Assembly (NCBI GenBank): GCA_947626165.1
Contig: CANQRG010000010.1
Location: 27,773-91,772, forward strand
Direction of reading: 5' to 3'
From: an uncultured Clostridia bacterium
GTDB lineage: Bacteria > Bacillota > Clostridia > Oscillospirales > Ruminococcaceae
Length of the DNA: 64,000 nucleotides
Part shown: positions 1 through 8,946 of the stretch, piece by piece
Layout: every line of letters starts with the position of its first letter
How positions within the stretch are numbered: the stretch's first letter is position 1
The notes under the pieces: model-generated
The model's input: only the letters and a program-made list of their open reading frames with translations
What the model was told of the DNA's origin: nothing
Databases searched by the model: none
Position numbers and translations under genes: made by a program

Positions 1-1
1 A

Positions 2-1306
2 AAGGATTCTCCGCTGATTGTCGGCGTCGGTGATGGAGAAAGCTTTATCGCATCTGACGTACCAGCTATAATTAAATATACTAAGAATTACTATCTGCTT
101 GAAGAAAATGAAATTGCTGTTTTAAAGGCAGATGAGATCAATTTTTATGATATTCACGGAATGAGCGTTCAAAAAGAGCTGCACACAGCCAATTGGGATA
201 TGGAAGCCGCTGAGAAGGGCGGTTATGAGCATTTTATGCTCAAAGAGATCCACGAGCAGCCTAATGCGATCAAGATGACTGTTTCGCCGAGAATAGTTGA
301 CGGTATGCCTGACTTTTCTGAATCGGGAATTTCAAGAGAGTTACTAAACAGCTTTAACCGAATTTTTATTGTAGCGTGCGGAACTGCTATGTATGCGGGA
401 ACTGTCGGGAAGTACGTTATAGAAAGACTTGCAAGAATACCTGTAACTGTTGACGTAGCGTCTGAATTTAGATACAGAGACCCAATTCTTACAGATAAGG
501 ATTTAGTTATTTTGGTTTCTCAATCCGGCGAAACGGCTGATACTCTTGCATCATTAAGACTTGCTAAAAAAATCGGTGCGACAACTATGTCTATTGTCAA
601 TGTCAAAGGCTCGTCAATAGCAAGAGAGTCAGACTATGTAATATATTCGCACGCCGGACCTGAAATTTCAGTTGCCTCAACAAAGGCGTATATGGTTCAG
701 ATTTCAATATTTTATTTGCTTGCGTTTGAGCTTGCTTATTCAAACGGAATAATAACCAAAGACGAGTGCAGACGGCTGGTGTCTGTTTTGCAGACTATAC
801 CTGATAAAATTGAAGAGGTTTTAAAGGATAAGAGCGAGATTTCGCATATTGCTTCACAGCTTATGAGTACAGAAAATCTGTTTTATATAGGCAGGGGACT
901 GGATTACGCTTTAAGTATGGAGGGTTCCTTGAAACTCAAGGAAATTTCGTATATACATTCTGAGGCATATGCTGCAGGAGAGCTAAAGCATGGTCCTATT
1001 TCACTTATTAACGACGGTATGCCTGTAATAGCGGTTGCCACTCAAAGAGAGTTATTTGATAAAACTATAAGCAATGTAAAGGAAGTCAAGGCAAGGGGCG
1101 CAAAGGTTATCCTAGTGACGCACTCTTCAATGAGCGTTGACGAAGAGGCTGTCGATTTTGTTATAGGTTTGCCTACCATTGACGATATGCTTATGCCTAT
1201 GATTGCGGCAGTACCTCTGCAGCTTATTGCTTATTATACGTCTGTATTGAAAGGCAATGATGTTGACAAGCCGAGAAATTTGGCTAAATCAGTAACTGTT
1301 GAATAA
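2..1306 (+). CDS. glmS: Glutamine--fructose-6-phosphate aminotransferase (partial, 5' end outside window)
   Basis: GlmS makes glucosamine-6-phosphate from fructose-6-phosphate and glutamine, the first step to UDP-GlcNAc for peptidoglycan and teichoic acid. The reading frame is open from base 2, and an internal ATG at 161 is not the true start. The first residues visible (GVGDGESFIASDVPA) are the end of the glutaminase domain. Two SIS sugar-isomerase domains follow, seen as the SQSGETADTL stretch and the C-terminal ending DKPRNLAKSVTVE that is typical of GlmS. About 434 of an expected roughly 600 residues are present. The gene ends at a hairpin terminator. No ribozyme can be judged because the 5' region is missing. 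Confidence 0.97.
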   Translation, partial: KDSPLIVGVGDGESFIASDVPAIIKYTKNYYLLEENEIAVLKADEINFYDIHGMSVQKELHTANWDMEAAEKGGYEHFMLKEIHEQPNAIKMTVSPRIVDGMPDFSESGISRELLNSFNRIFIVACGTAMYAGTVGKYVIERLARIPVTVDVASEFRYRDPILTDKDLVILVSQSGETADTLASLRLAKKIGATTMSIVNVKGSSIARESDYVIYSHAGPEISVASTKAYMVQISIFYLLAFELAYSNGIITKDECRRLVSVLQTIPDKIEEVLKDKSEISHIASQLMSTENLFYIGRGLDYALSMEGSLKLKEISYIHSEAYAAGELKHGPISLINDGMPVIAVATQRELFDKTISNVKEVKARGAKVILVTHSSMSVDEEAVDFVIGLPTIDDMLMPMIAAVPLQLIAYYTSVLKGNDVDKPRNLAKSVTVE

Positions 1307-1311
1307 AGATA

Positions 1312-1336
1312 GGGCAGCTTTTAAGCTGCCCGCATT
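1312..1336 (+). terminator. Probable intrinsic terminator after glmS
   Basis: A 7-bp GGGCAGC/GCTGCCC stem (extendable through the TTTTAA loop) starts six bases after the glmS stop and is followed by a moderately T-rich run. Confidence 0.7.
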
Positions 1337-1365
1337 ATTTTCATAGCATTTAAAAAATTTTACAA

Positions 1366-1488
1366 CTAGTTTCTAGTTTTTAGCATCTAGCATCTAGCTT
1401 CTAACATCTTGCTTCTTGCTTCTTGCTTCTTGCTTCTTGCATCTAGTTTCTAACGTCTTGCTTCTTGCTTCTAGCTTCTTGCATCTAA
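1366..1488. repeat. Degenerate 7-bp tandem repeat array
   Basis: This intergenic stretch is built almost entirely from variants of a 7-base unit (TTCTTGC, TTCTAGC, ATCTAGC, TTCTAAC), with about 17 units in tandem. It carries no ORF. It lies between the glmS terminator and the ribosome binding site of the next gene. A shorter run of the same unit occurs in the intergenic repeat near 25.69 kb, so it looks like a genome-wide slippage-prone sequence. Confidence 0.8.
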
Positions 1489-1501
1489 TAGGGGTGGTTT
1501 T

Positions 1502-2152
1502 ATGAAAAATTACAAAGCGTTTATATTTGATTTTGATTTAACACTAGCTGACAGCACAAAGGGCATATTCATATGCTACAAAAAATGTCTGGAGCATTAC
1601 GGGTACAGAGTACCTGAAAATGATGAGATATTTGCAACGATAGGGCATACTATTCAGGATTCTTTAGGTTTGCTTATCGGTGAAAAGCCTGAAAATGTGG
1701 CTGAAATGCATAGGCATTATGTAAGCCTTGCTGATGAGTATATGGTGAAAAATACTGAGTTTTACCCGAATGTTATTGCAGTGCTGCAGGTGTTAAAGCA
1801 AGCAGGAAAAAAGGTCGGGATAGTCTCGACTAAATTCCGATACAGAATTATGCAGAGCTTTGAAAAAGAAGGCTCATTTCCCGTAGATGAAATAGTGGGC
1901 GGAGAAGATGTAAAAGCCCATAAGCCCGATCCTGAGGGATTGCTTCTTATGATTGACAGGCTGGGAGTTTCAAAAGATGAAACGCTCTACGTCGGAGACA
2001 GCTACATAGACGCTGAAACGGCTCAGAATGCCGGTGTGGATTTTGCCGGAGTTCTGACAGGCTCAACGACAAAAGATGTATTCTATAAGTATCCGTATGT
2101 TACTGTTGAGGAAAGTATATTGGATATAATTAAAAGATTGAATGATAATTAG
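1502..2152 (+). CDS. HAD-superfamily phosphatase, phosphoglycolate-phosphatase-like
   Basis: This 216-residue haloacid-dehalogenase-fold hydrolase probably dephosphorylates a small sugar or nucleotide phosphate in the cytosol. HAD motif I is DFDLTLAD near residue 9, with the nucleophile Asp and the +2 Asp both present. A helical cap follows. Motif II is the Ser/Thr in VSTK near 108, motif III the Lys in KAHKPDP, and motif IV GDSYIDAETA near 166. The length fits the PpaX/Gph group. A GGGGTGG ribosome binding site precedes the ATG. The gene stands alone between glmS and the yicC promoter. Substrate specificity cannot be read from the sequence. Confidence 0.85.
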   Translation: MKNYKAFIFDFDLTLADSTKGIFICYKKCLEHYGYRVPENDEIFATIGHTIQDSLGLLIGEKPENVAEMHRHYVSLADEYMVKNTEFYPNVIAVLQVLKQAGKKVGIVSTKFRYRIMQSFEKEGSFPVDEIVGGEDVKAHKPDPEGLLLMIDRLGVSKDETLYVGDSYIDAETAQNAGVDFAGVLTGSTTKDVFYKYPYVTVEESILDIIKRLNDN

Positions 2153-2204
2153 TTGAAAGGTATTTGTAAGTTAGTATTAAAAGTTAATAAATTATTAATT
2201 TTGC

Positions 2205-2233
2205 TTGCTTAATGATACATAGAATGGTATAAT
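2205..2233 (+). promoter_or_regulatory. Sigma-A-type promoter for yicC operon
   Basis: A -35 hexamer TTGCTT (2205-2210), a 17-base spacer and a perfect TATAAT -10 (2228-2233) lie 50 bases before the yicC start. This is likely the promoter for yicC-remA-gmk-rpoZ-priA. Confidence 0.75.
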
Positions 2234-2282
2234 ATTTATATTCTTTTTGGATAAATGATTTTTCTTTTTTCGGGTGATTTTT

Positions 2283-3161
2283 ATGATAAAAAGTATGACA
2301 GGCTTTGGGCGTGAACAAGGTATTGTTGACGGATATGAAATACAGGTCGAAATACGTTCGGTAAATCATAGGTATTTTGAATTTAGTTCAAGGATTCCCA
2401 GAAGTTTTAGCTATCTTGATGAAAAACTCAAGTCTTTTGTAAGCGAAAGGGTTTCGAGAGGGAAGGTAGAGGTATCTGTTACAATTTCAAAAACTGAGGG
2501 TGTAGAGGCTGAAATTGAAGTTAATCAGGAGATTGCTGCTGGTTATGTAAACGCTCTCAGAAATGCTAATATAAAACTGGGATTGAATGATGATTTGTCA
2601 TTATCGGACATAACAAGATTTCCTGATGTGTTTAAAATACAAAAGGTTCAGGATGATGAAGAAGTTGTTTGGAACGCTGTAAAGCAAGTATGTTTTGAGG
2701 CTTTGAACAAGTTTATAGATATGCGTGTAACTGAAGGTCAAAAAATGTATGAGGATATATCATCAAGGCTTGATTTTATAGAGGGAAAAACTAATGAAAT
2801 AGAAAAAATCTCACCTTTGATAAGTGAAAACTATAAGAATAGATTATATTCCAAGATAAAAGAGACGCTCGAGGATAGGGACATAGACGAGCAGAGAGTT
2901 TTAACCGAGGTTGCGATATTCTCTGACAAAATAGCTGTCGATGAGGAAACAGTGAGATTACATAGCCATGTTTCTCAGTTCAGAGGTCTTATAAACAGCA
3001 GCGAGCCTGTAGGAAGAAAGCTGGATTTTCTTGTTCAGGAGCTAAACCGTGAGGTGAACACAATAGGCTCAAAGGCTCAGGATTTGTCTGTTACAAAAAC
3101 CGTTGTTGAGCTTAAGTCAGAGATAGAAAAAATCAGAGAGCAAATTCAGAATATAGAATAA
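2283..3161 (+). CDS. yicC: YicC/YloC family endoribonuclease
   Basis: YicC-family proteins are hexameric RNA-binding endoribonucleases with broad RNA-turnover roles. The 292-residue protein begins with the family signature MIKSMTGFG. It contains the SVNHRYFE motif near residue 25 and ends with the conserved block [22 protein letters not shown]. An in-frame GTG at 2274 exists, but the ATG at 2283 matches the family N terminus and has a GGGTGA site at good spacing. It heads the conserved Firmicute order yicC-remA-gmk-rpoZ-priA. Confidence 0.93.
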   Translation: MIKSMTGFGREQGIVDGYEIQVEIRSVNHRYFEFSSRIPRSFSYLDEKLKSFVSERVSRGKVEVSVTISKTEGVEAEIEVNQEIAAGYVNALRNANIKLGLNDDLSLSDITRFPDVFKIQKVQDDEEVVWNAVKQVCFEALNKFIDMRVTEGQKMYEDISSRLDFIEGKTNEIEKISPLISENYKNRLYSKIKETLEDRDIDEQRVLTEVAIFSDKIAVDEETVRLHSHVSQFRGLINSSEPVGRKLDFLVQELNREVNTIGSKAQDLSVTKTVVELKSEIEKIREQIQNIE

Positions 3162-3175
3162 TAGAGGTTGCACTT

Positions 3176-3436
3176 ATGAATTTAATCAATATAGGCTTTG
3201 GAAATATGATATCATCATCAAGGCTCATTGCAATAGTAAGTCCTGAATCTGCGCCTATAAAAAGGCTTATAAGCGATGCAAGAGCAAAGGGAACTCTCAT
3301 TGACGCTACTTACGGTAGAAAAACAAGAGCGGTAATTGTAATGGACAGCGATCATATTATTTTAACGGCAATACACCCTGAAACGGTCGCAGGAAGAGTT
3401 GATTCTGACACTCAGTTGGAGGAATATGATGAATAA
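3176..3436 (+). CDS. remA: RemA/YlzA family (DUF370) regulatory protein
   Basis: This 86-residue DUF370 protein is the family of Bacillus RemA, an oligomeric DNA-binding activator of matrix and osmoprotection genes. The conserved N terminus [10 protein letters not shown] and the motifs [11 protein letters not shown] and [11 protein letters not shown] are all present. It lies between yicC and gmk, as in most Firmicutes, and its last codons overlap the gmk start. The matrix role is known from Bacillus. In Clostridia the target genes are unknown. Confidence 0.92.
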   Translation: MNLINIGFGNMISSSRLIAIVSPESAPIKRLISDARAKGTLIDATYGRKTRAVIVMDSDHIILTAIHPETVAGRVDSDTQLEEYDE

Positions 3437-4037
3437 AGGAAAGTTGTTTGTTGTCTCTGCGCCGTCGGGCTGCGGAAAGGGAACTATTCTCTTGGAGGTT
3501 TTAAATAATAATAAAAATTTGTTTTATTCGGTATCTGCTACAACGAGAACACCCAGAGAGGGCGAAATAGACGGGGTAAATTATTATTTTCTCTCTAAAG
3601 ATGAATTTAAGAGGGAAATAGATAACGGCGGTATGCTTGAATATGCGCAGTATTGTGATAATTTCTATGGAACGCCCAAGAAAAAGGTTTTTGAAAAGCT
3701 GGAGCAGGGTATAGACGTGATACTTGAAATTGAAACTAAAGGCGCAATGCAGGTTAAAGGGGTAATGCCTGAAGCGGTTCTGATTTTTATTTTGCCTCCG
3801 TCTGTTTTAGAGCTTAGAAGACGTCTTAATAAGCGCGGAACGGAAGAAGAGAGCGTAATTGAAAAGCGTGTTAAAGAGGCGGAAGACGAAATACGCAGAG
3901 CGTTTAATTACGATTATATTATTATGAATGACGAGCTAGATAAGGCAATAGAGGATTTTGAAGCTGTATTAAAGGCTTCAAAGCTTACAAAAGAAAACAA
4001 TAAAAATATGATAGAAGAGGTGCTTAAAAATGCTTAG
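3429..4037 (+). CDS. gmk: Guanylate kinase
   Basis: Guanylate kinase phosphorylates GMP to GDP with ATP. The P-loop SGCGKGT is at residues 13-19, and the GMP-binding TTRTPREGE and YYFLS segments follow. The length of 202 residues is normal. Two adjacent ATGs (3426 and 3429) are possible. The second is preferred because the GGAGGA site at 3418-3423 is then five bases away. The start overlaps the remA stop and the end overlaps rpoZ by eight bases, so translation is probably coupled. Confidence 0.96.
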   Translation: MNKGKLFVVSAPSGCGKGTILLEVLNNNKNLFYSVSATTRTPREGEIDGVNYYFLSKDEFKREIDNGGMLEYAQYCDNFYGTPKKKVFEKLEQGIDVILEIETKGAMQVKGVMPEAVLIFILPPSVLELRRRLNKRGTEEESVIEKRVKEAEDEIRRAFNYDYIIMNDELDKAIEDFEAVLKASKLTKENNKNMIEEVLKNA

Positions 4038-4236
4038 ACCGGCAATTTCACAAATTTTAAAGAATAACGAGAGCTACTATTCGCTTGTAATAGCAGTTGC
4101 TAAAAGGGCAAGACAGCTTTCTGACGATGCGTTTGAAGAAAAGATAACTCTTGATGAAAAACCCGTCAGCACTGCTATTAATGAGTTTGCAAGAGGAGAG
4201 TATAAAATCATAGAAGATCCGAGTTTGGGACACTAA
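4030..4236 (+). CDS. rpoZ: RNA polymerase omega subunit
   Basis: Omega stabilises assembly of the beta' subunit in RNA polymerase. The 68-residue protein has the expected YSLVIAVAKRARQL helix and the AINEFARGEYKI segment. It starts inside the 3' end of gmk and precedes priA, the usual Firmicute context. Confidence 0.93.
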   Translation: MLRPAISQILKNNESYYSLVIAVAKRARQLSDDAFEEKITLDEKPVSTAINEFARGEYKIIEDPSLGH

Positions 4237-4253
4237 TTTTTGAGGTGAGAAAT

Positions 4254-6719
4254 GTGCTGGGTAAATATCTGGTTGCAAAGGTGGCTGTAAGCGCTACAGC
4301 GTATAGCTTTGATACCGAATACAGCTATGCAGTTCCGAGTACATTTTCTCATGCGGCTAAACCTGGTTGCAGAGTTATCGTTCCTTTCGGCAAGGGAAAC
4401 CGCCGCAGAATTGGATTTATTACGCGTATTTACGAAAGGGACAGCTATAATCCGGATTTAAAACTTATGCACAGCGTTATAGATAAAGAGCCATTAATCT
4501 CTGATGAAATGCTGAAAATCATTTTCTGGCTTAAAGAGAACACATTTTGCACTCTTTTTGAAGCGTATAAATGTGTTGTGCCGACAGGGTTTTCTTACAA
4601 TATAGTAAAAAAGTACAGGCTTGTAAATGCAAAGATTGAAACTGATTTGACAAGTGATGAACAAAATCTTGTAAACGCTTTGCTATCAGCTAAAACCGAA
4701 AAGGAATTTGATAAAATACTGTCATCACAGACTGAAAGCAATACTAAGCAGAATATAATAGAATCACTTTTGGATAAAGGCGTATTGGAGAAATTTGACA
4801 ACGTAAAAAGGCGCATTGGCGATGAAACGGTAAAGATGGTAAAGTTTACGCCCGAATATCTTTCATGTGAGATTTGTGTTGATTTAACTCCAAAGCAGAA
4901 CCTTGTAGTAAATCTTTTGCAGGAGTGTGAGTGTGCGTCGGTTAAGGAGATTTGCTACCTTGTAAATGTGACGCCGACTATCATTAAAAGACTTGCAGAA
5001 AAGCGCGTTGTAACTCAATATGATTTCGAGGTACTGAGACCTGTAAATTCAATAGATGTTGAAAACAAGTCTTTAAACAATATAGTTTTGTCAGAAAGTC
5101 AGGAAAAGGTTTTCAACGGGATCAAGGATATAATTGATAGTAATAAGCCGTCGGGAGCGTTGCTTTACGGCGTTACCGGAAGCGGAAAGACATCTGTTTT
5201 TTTGAAACTTATTGAGCATACTATAAATGCAGGCAAGAGTGCAGTAATGCTTGTTCCTGAAATATCTTTGACCCCTCAAATGGTAGGGCAGTTTAAAAGC
5301 TATTTCGGAGACATTGTTGCTGTAATACATTCAAGTTTGTCTTTAGGTCAAAGAGTTGACGAGTTTAAAAGGATAAAAAGCGGCGGCGCTAAAATAGTTA
5401 TCGGAACAAGAAGCGCTGTATTTGCACCGCTTAAAAATATAGGCTTGATTATAATGGACGAGGAAGGCGAGCATACTTATAAATCCGAATCCACACCAAG
5501 ATACCACGCAAGGGATGTTGCAATACAAAGATGCGGTTTTAACAATTGTACGCTTCTTATGGCGTCTGCGACCCCTTCGCTTGAAAGCTATTACTTTGCA
5601 AAAATAGGACGCTACCATCTTTTTGAGCTTGAGGAAAGATATTCAAGCGCTGAGCTTCCTAAGGCAGTGGTTGTTGATATGCAAAGGGAAGTGGAGGACG
5701 GAAACGACAGTCTGTTCAGCAGAGAGCTTATAAAAGGCATAAAGGAGCGTTTGGATAAAAACGAGCAGAGTATTTTGCTTTTGAACAGGCGCGGTTTTAA
5801 TACAAATGTAACCTGCTTAGACTGCAAAAAGCCTATTGAGTGTCCGAACTGCAACATTCCGCTTACTTATCACAAGAAAAACAACCGTTTGATGTGTCAC
5901 TACTGCGGTTATTCAATGGGGTACAGCAGCGAGTGTCCCGACTGTCACGGAAGTCATCTTAGAATGACAGGCGTGGGAACTCAGAGGGTCGAGGACGAAG
6001 TGCAAAGGCTTTTCCCGGACGCTAGAGTTCTTAGAATGGACGCAGATACGACATATTCAAGATTTGCTTATGAAAATAATTTTAAGGCTTTCGGCGAGGG
6101 CAAATACGATATAATGTTGGGAACACAAATGATAGCTAAAGGTCTTGATTTCCCTAATGTGACCCTTGTCGGGGTTTTGTCGCTTGATAAGGCTCTGTTT
6201 GCCGGAAGCTTTAACAGCTATGAAAGAACCTTTTCGCTTTTAACTCAGGTGGTGGGAAGATCGGGCAGAGGCACAAAGCAGGGCGTTGCTTTTATTCAGA
6301 CCTTTGTGCCTGAGCATTATGTTTTAGAGCTTGCTTCAAGACAGGATTATAAAGAGTTCTATTCACAGGAAATCGCCCTGAGAAAGGCTTTGGTTTACCC
6401 TCCGTTTTGCGATATTTGCGTTGTGGGTATTAATTCGCCTATTGATATTCAGGCGCAGAAGGCGTCTAATGTTTTTATAAATATTTTAAAAGAAAATATA
6501 AATAGGCTGTCTTTTGATTTTCCGTTAAGGGTGTTGGGACCGTCTCAATTCTCTATCGGTAAGATCAATAACAGGTACAGATACAGAATAATAATAAAAT
6601 GCAAGAATGAAAAGCATTTCAGAGAGCTTATAAGCACGTCGCTTAAAGACGCAATGAAGCACAAGGCTTTCTCAAATGTAAGAATATATGCCGATATTAA
6701 CGGTGATATCGGCGTTTAA
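4254..6719 (+). CDS. priA: Primosomal protein N' (PriA replication restart helicase)
   Basis: PriA recognises stalled forks and reloads the replisome. The roughly 821-residue protein has the N-terminal 3'-DNA-binding domain (YSYAVPSTF), a Walker A motif GVTGSGKT near residue 302, a DEEGEHTYKSE Walker B region and helicase motif VVGRSGRG. A zinc region has eight cysteines in CxxC pairs (CLDC, CPNC, CHYC, CPDC) near residues 519-565. GTG at 4254 is chosen over GTG at 4245 because the GAGGTG site at 4242-4247 overlaps the latter and is six bases from the former. It completes the yicC-priA operon. Confidence 0.96.
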   Translation: MLGKYLVAKVAVSATAYSFDTEYSYAVPSTFSHAAKPGCRVIVPFGKGNRRRIGFITRIYERDSYNPDLKLMHSVIDKEPLISDEMLKIIFWLKENTFCTLFEAYKCVVPTGFSYNIVKKYRLVNAKIETDLTSDEQNLVNALLSAKTEKEFDKILSSQTESNTKQNIIESLLDKGVLEKFDNVKRRIGDETVKMVKFTPEYLSCEICVDLTPKQNLVVNLLQECECASVKEICYLVNVTPTIIKRLAEKRVVTQYDFEVLRPVNSIDVENKSLNNIVLSESQEKVFNGIKDIIDSNKPSGALLYGVTGSGKTSVFLKLIEHTINAGKSAVMLVPEISLTPQMVGQFKSYFGDIVAVIHSSLSLGQRVDEFKRIKSGGAKIVIGTRSAVFAPLKNIGLIIMDEEGEHTYKSESTPRYHARDVAIQRCGFNNCTLLMASATPSLESYYFAKIGRYHLFELEERYSSAELPKAVVVDMQREVEDGNDSLFSRELIKGIKERLDKNEQSILLLNRRGFNTNVTCLDCKKPIECPNCNIPLTYHKKNNRLMCHYCGYSMGYSSECPDCHGSHLRMTGVGTQRVEDEVQRLFPDARVLRMDADTTYSRFAYENNFKAFGEGKYDIMLGTQMIAKGLDFPNVTLVGVLSLDKALFAGSFNSYERTFSLLTQVVGRSGRGTKQGVAFIQTFVPEHYVLELASRQDYKEFYSQEIALRKALVYPPFCDICVVGINSPIDIQAQKASNVFINILKENINRLSFDFPLRVLGPSQFSIGKINNRYRYRIIIKCKNEKHFRELISTSLKDAMKHKAFSNVRIYADINGDIGV

Positions 6720-6756
6720 GTATTTTTTTGAAAGAAAGGACAAATGGTAATAAATA

Positions 6757-7227
6757 ATGGCGATAAGAACTATATTAAATAAAAGGGACGAAGCGTTGTC
6801 AAAGGTTTGCAGACCCGTTGAGAAATTCGATGAGAGACTGTGGACCTTGCTTGACGATATGGCGGAAACCCTTAAAAAAGCCGACGGTGCAGGACTTGCG
6901 GCACCGCAGGTCGGTATACTGAGAAGAGCGGTTGTAATAGATGTCGGAGAGGGGCTGTACGAGCTTATCAACCCTGAGATAATTGAAACATCGGGAACAC
7001 AGTACGGTGTAGAGGGCTGTCTTTCTTGTCCGGGAGAATGGGGCTATGTTACAAGGGCTCAGAAGGTAAAATTTAAGGCACAGGACAGAAACGGAAAATG
7101 GTATGAAAAAGAGGTTGAGGATCTTTTTGCAAGGTGCGTTCAGCACGAGTGCGACCATTTAGAGGGAAAGCTGTTTACAAGCCTTGTTGAAGAATTTGTT
7201 GACGCCGGAGATGAAAACTCAAAATGA
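6757..7227 (+). CDS. def: Peptide deformylase
   Basis: Peptide deformylase removes the formyl group from nascent proteins using a bound metal. All three motifs are present in 156 residues: GAGLAAPQVG (motif 1), EGCLS (motif 2, with the metal-ligand Cys) and QHECDH (motif 3, HExxH). The stop overlaps the fmt start by four bases. The pair encodes the reverse and forward steps of formylation and is translationally coupled. Confidence 0.97.
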   Translation: MAIRTILNKRDEALSKVCRPVEKFDERLWTLLDDMAETLKKADGAGLAAPQVGILRRAVVIDVGEGLYELINPEIIETSGTQYGVEGCLSCPGEWGYVTRAQKVKFKAQDRNGKWYEKEVEDLFARCVQHECDHLEGKLFTSLVEEFVDAGDENSK

Positions 7228-8159
7228 ATATAGTTTTTATGGGAACGCCTGATTTTGCAATACCTGCATTGACGGCGCTTATACATTCTGAACACTCAGT
7301 TTCGGCTGTTTTCACTCAGCCTGATAAGCCAAAGGGGAGAGGTCATAAACTTGCGCCTCCTCCTGTAAAGGTTTTGGCAGAGCAGAACGGAATATCCGTT
7401 TATCAGCCGGAAAGCCTTAAAAAAAACGCTGATGAATACATCAAGATAATAAAAGACATAAATCCTGATATAATAGTTGTAGCAGCATATGGAAAAATTC
7501 TGCCTAAAGAGGTTTTAAATATTCCCAGACTTGGGTGTGTAAACATTCACGGTTCTTTGCTGCCCAAATACAGAGGTGCTGCGCCTATTCAGTGGGCGGT
7601 GTTAAACGGCGATAAAGAAACCGGTGTGACAACTATGCTTATGAATGAAGGTCTTGACACAGGAGATATCCTGCTGACAAAGAAGACTGAAATAGGTGAG
7701 AATGAAACAGCTTCTGAGTTGTTTGACAGATTGTCGTTAATGGGCGCGAATATTTTGCTTAAAACCATAGATGCTTTGCAAAATGGAACAGTCACTCCAA
7801 TAAAGCAGGATAATTCAAAAGCAACCTATGCGGCTATGCTTTCTAAGGATTTATCAAATATAGACTTTAACAGCTCGGTGAGAAATGTTCACAAGCTGAT
7901 TTGCGGGCTGTCTGACTGGCCCTGCGCTGTGACTTTAATAAACGGGAAACGTCTTAAGGTATACCGTTCGGAAATCGTATCGGATAAAAAGCCAAACGCC
8001 AAGCCGGGCGAGGTAGTTGACGAAAAGAACTTTACCGTTGCTTGTGTTGACGGCAGTATCAGATTAGTTGAAGTACAGGCAGAGGGTTCTAAGAGAATGA
8101 GGTCTGAAGATTATTTGAGAGGCAAGCCTGTTTTAAAGGGAACGATATTAAACAATTGA
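7224..8159 (+). CDS. fmt: Methionyl-tRNA formyltransferase
   Basis: Fmt formylates initiator Met-tRNA from 10-formyl-THF. The 311-residue protein begins MNIVFMGTPDFA and contains the catalytic and folate-binding segment NIHGSLLPKYRGAAPIQWA near residue 107, with His and Asn in place. The C-terminal tRNA-binding OB-like domain includes WPCAVT. It overlaps def at ATGA. A short AT-rich gap with remnants of TTGACAAT-type sequence follows. Confidence 0.97.
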   Translation: MNIVFMGTPDFAIPALTALIHSEHSVSAVFTQPDKPKGRGHKLAPPPVKVLAEQNGISVYQPESLKKNADEYIKIIKDINPDIIVVAAYGKILPKEVLNIPRLGCVNIHGSLLPKYRGAAPIQWAVLNGDKETGVTTMLMNEGLDTGDILLTKKTEIGENETASELFDRLSLMGANILLKTIDALQNGTVTPIKQDNSKATYAAMLSKDLSNIDFNSSVRNVHKLICGLSDWPCAVTLINGKRLKVYRSEIVSDKKPNAKPGEVVDEKNFTVACVDGSIRLVEVQAEGSKRMRSEDYLRGKPVLKGTILNN

Positions 8160-8217
8160 TAATTTAAATTTGACAATAGATAATTTATTACTTATGTATT
8201 AAAGTTAGGAGGATACT

Positions 8218-8946
8218 ATGTTTTTTTATTATTACGATTGGACGATTCTTATATTGATTCCGCCGCTTTTGCTGTCGCTTTATGCGCAGTTTAAAGTTAA
8301 TTCAACATACAAGAGGTTTTCTGAGGTAAGCAATGCAAGAGGGTTGACAGGTCGAGACGTTGCAAGACGGATTTTAGACGCTAATGGATTGTATGACGTT
8401 AAGATAGAGCATATCAGGGGCAATCTCACCGACCACTATGACCCGAAATCTAACACCATCAGGCTTTCCGATGCTGTTGACAACAGCACGTCAGTGGCGG
8501 CTATTGGTGTTGCGGCGCATGAATGCGGTCATGCTGTTCAGCACGCTGAGGGGTATGCGCCTGTAAAGATACGTACTGCTATGGTTCCTATTACAAATTT
8601 CAGTTCCAGAATGGCTGTACTTTTTATAATTGTAGGTCTTATTATTTCAAGTATGTATAGAGTGACTCAGGGTAACAATATAGGATTTACCATTGCGGTC
8701 ATCGGAATTTGTCTGTTTGCGGTAGCTACCGTTTTTCAGCTAGTCACATTGCCGGTTGAATTCAATGCCAGCTCAAGAGCATTAAAAACTCTTGAAACGG
8801 ATATGATTTTGTATGACGATGAAATCCCTATGGCGAGAAAGGTATTATCTGCCGCAGCATTGACATATGTTGCCGCATTGATTTCATCTATTGCAACCCT
8901 TTTGAGACTGGTTCTTATTGTGTTTGGCGGTAACAGGAGACGCTGA
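8218..8946 (+). CDS. Membrane zinc metallopeptidase, YugP-like
   Basis: This 242-residue membrane protein has a zinc-peptidase HExxH at residues 101-105 (AAHECGHAVQHAEGY). It has an N-terminal membrane segment (residues 8-22) and three or more C-terminal hydrophobic segments. It matches the neutral zinc metallopeptidase 2 (YugP) family in length and layout. The substrate is unknown. An AGGAGG site precedes the ATG, and the stop overlaps the rsmB start. The context of rRNA methyltransferases is common in Clostridia but does not reveal the role. Confidence 0.88.
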   Translation: MFFYYYDWTILILIPPLLLSLYAQFKVNSTYKRFSEVSNARGLTGRDVARRILDANGLYDVKIEHIRGNLTDHYDPKSNTIRLSDAVDNSTSVAAIGVAAHECGHAVQHAEGYAPVKIRTAMVPITNFSSRMAVLFIIVGLIISSMYRVTQGNNIGFTIAVIGICLFAVATVFQLVTLPVEFNASSRALKTLETDMILYDDEIPMARKVLSAAALTYVAALISSIATLLRLVLIVFGGNRRR

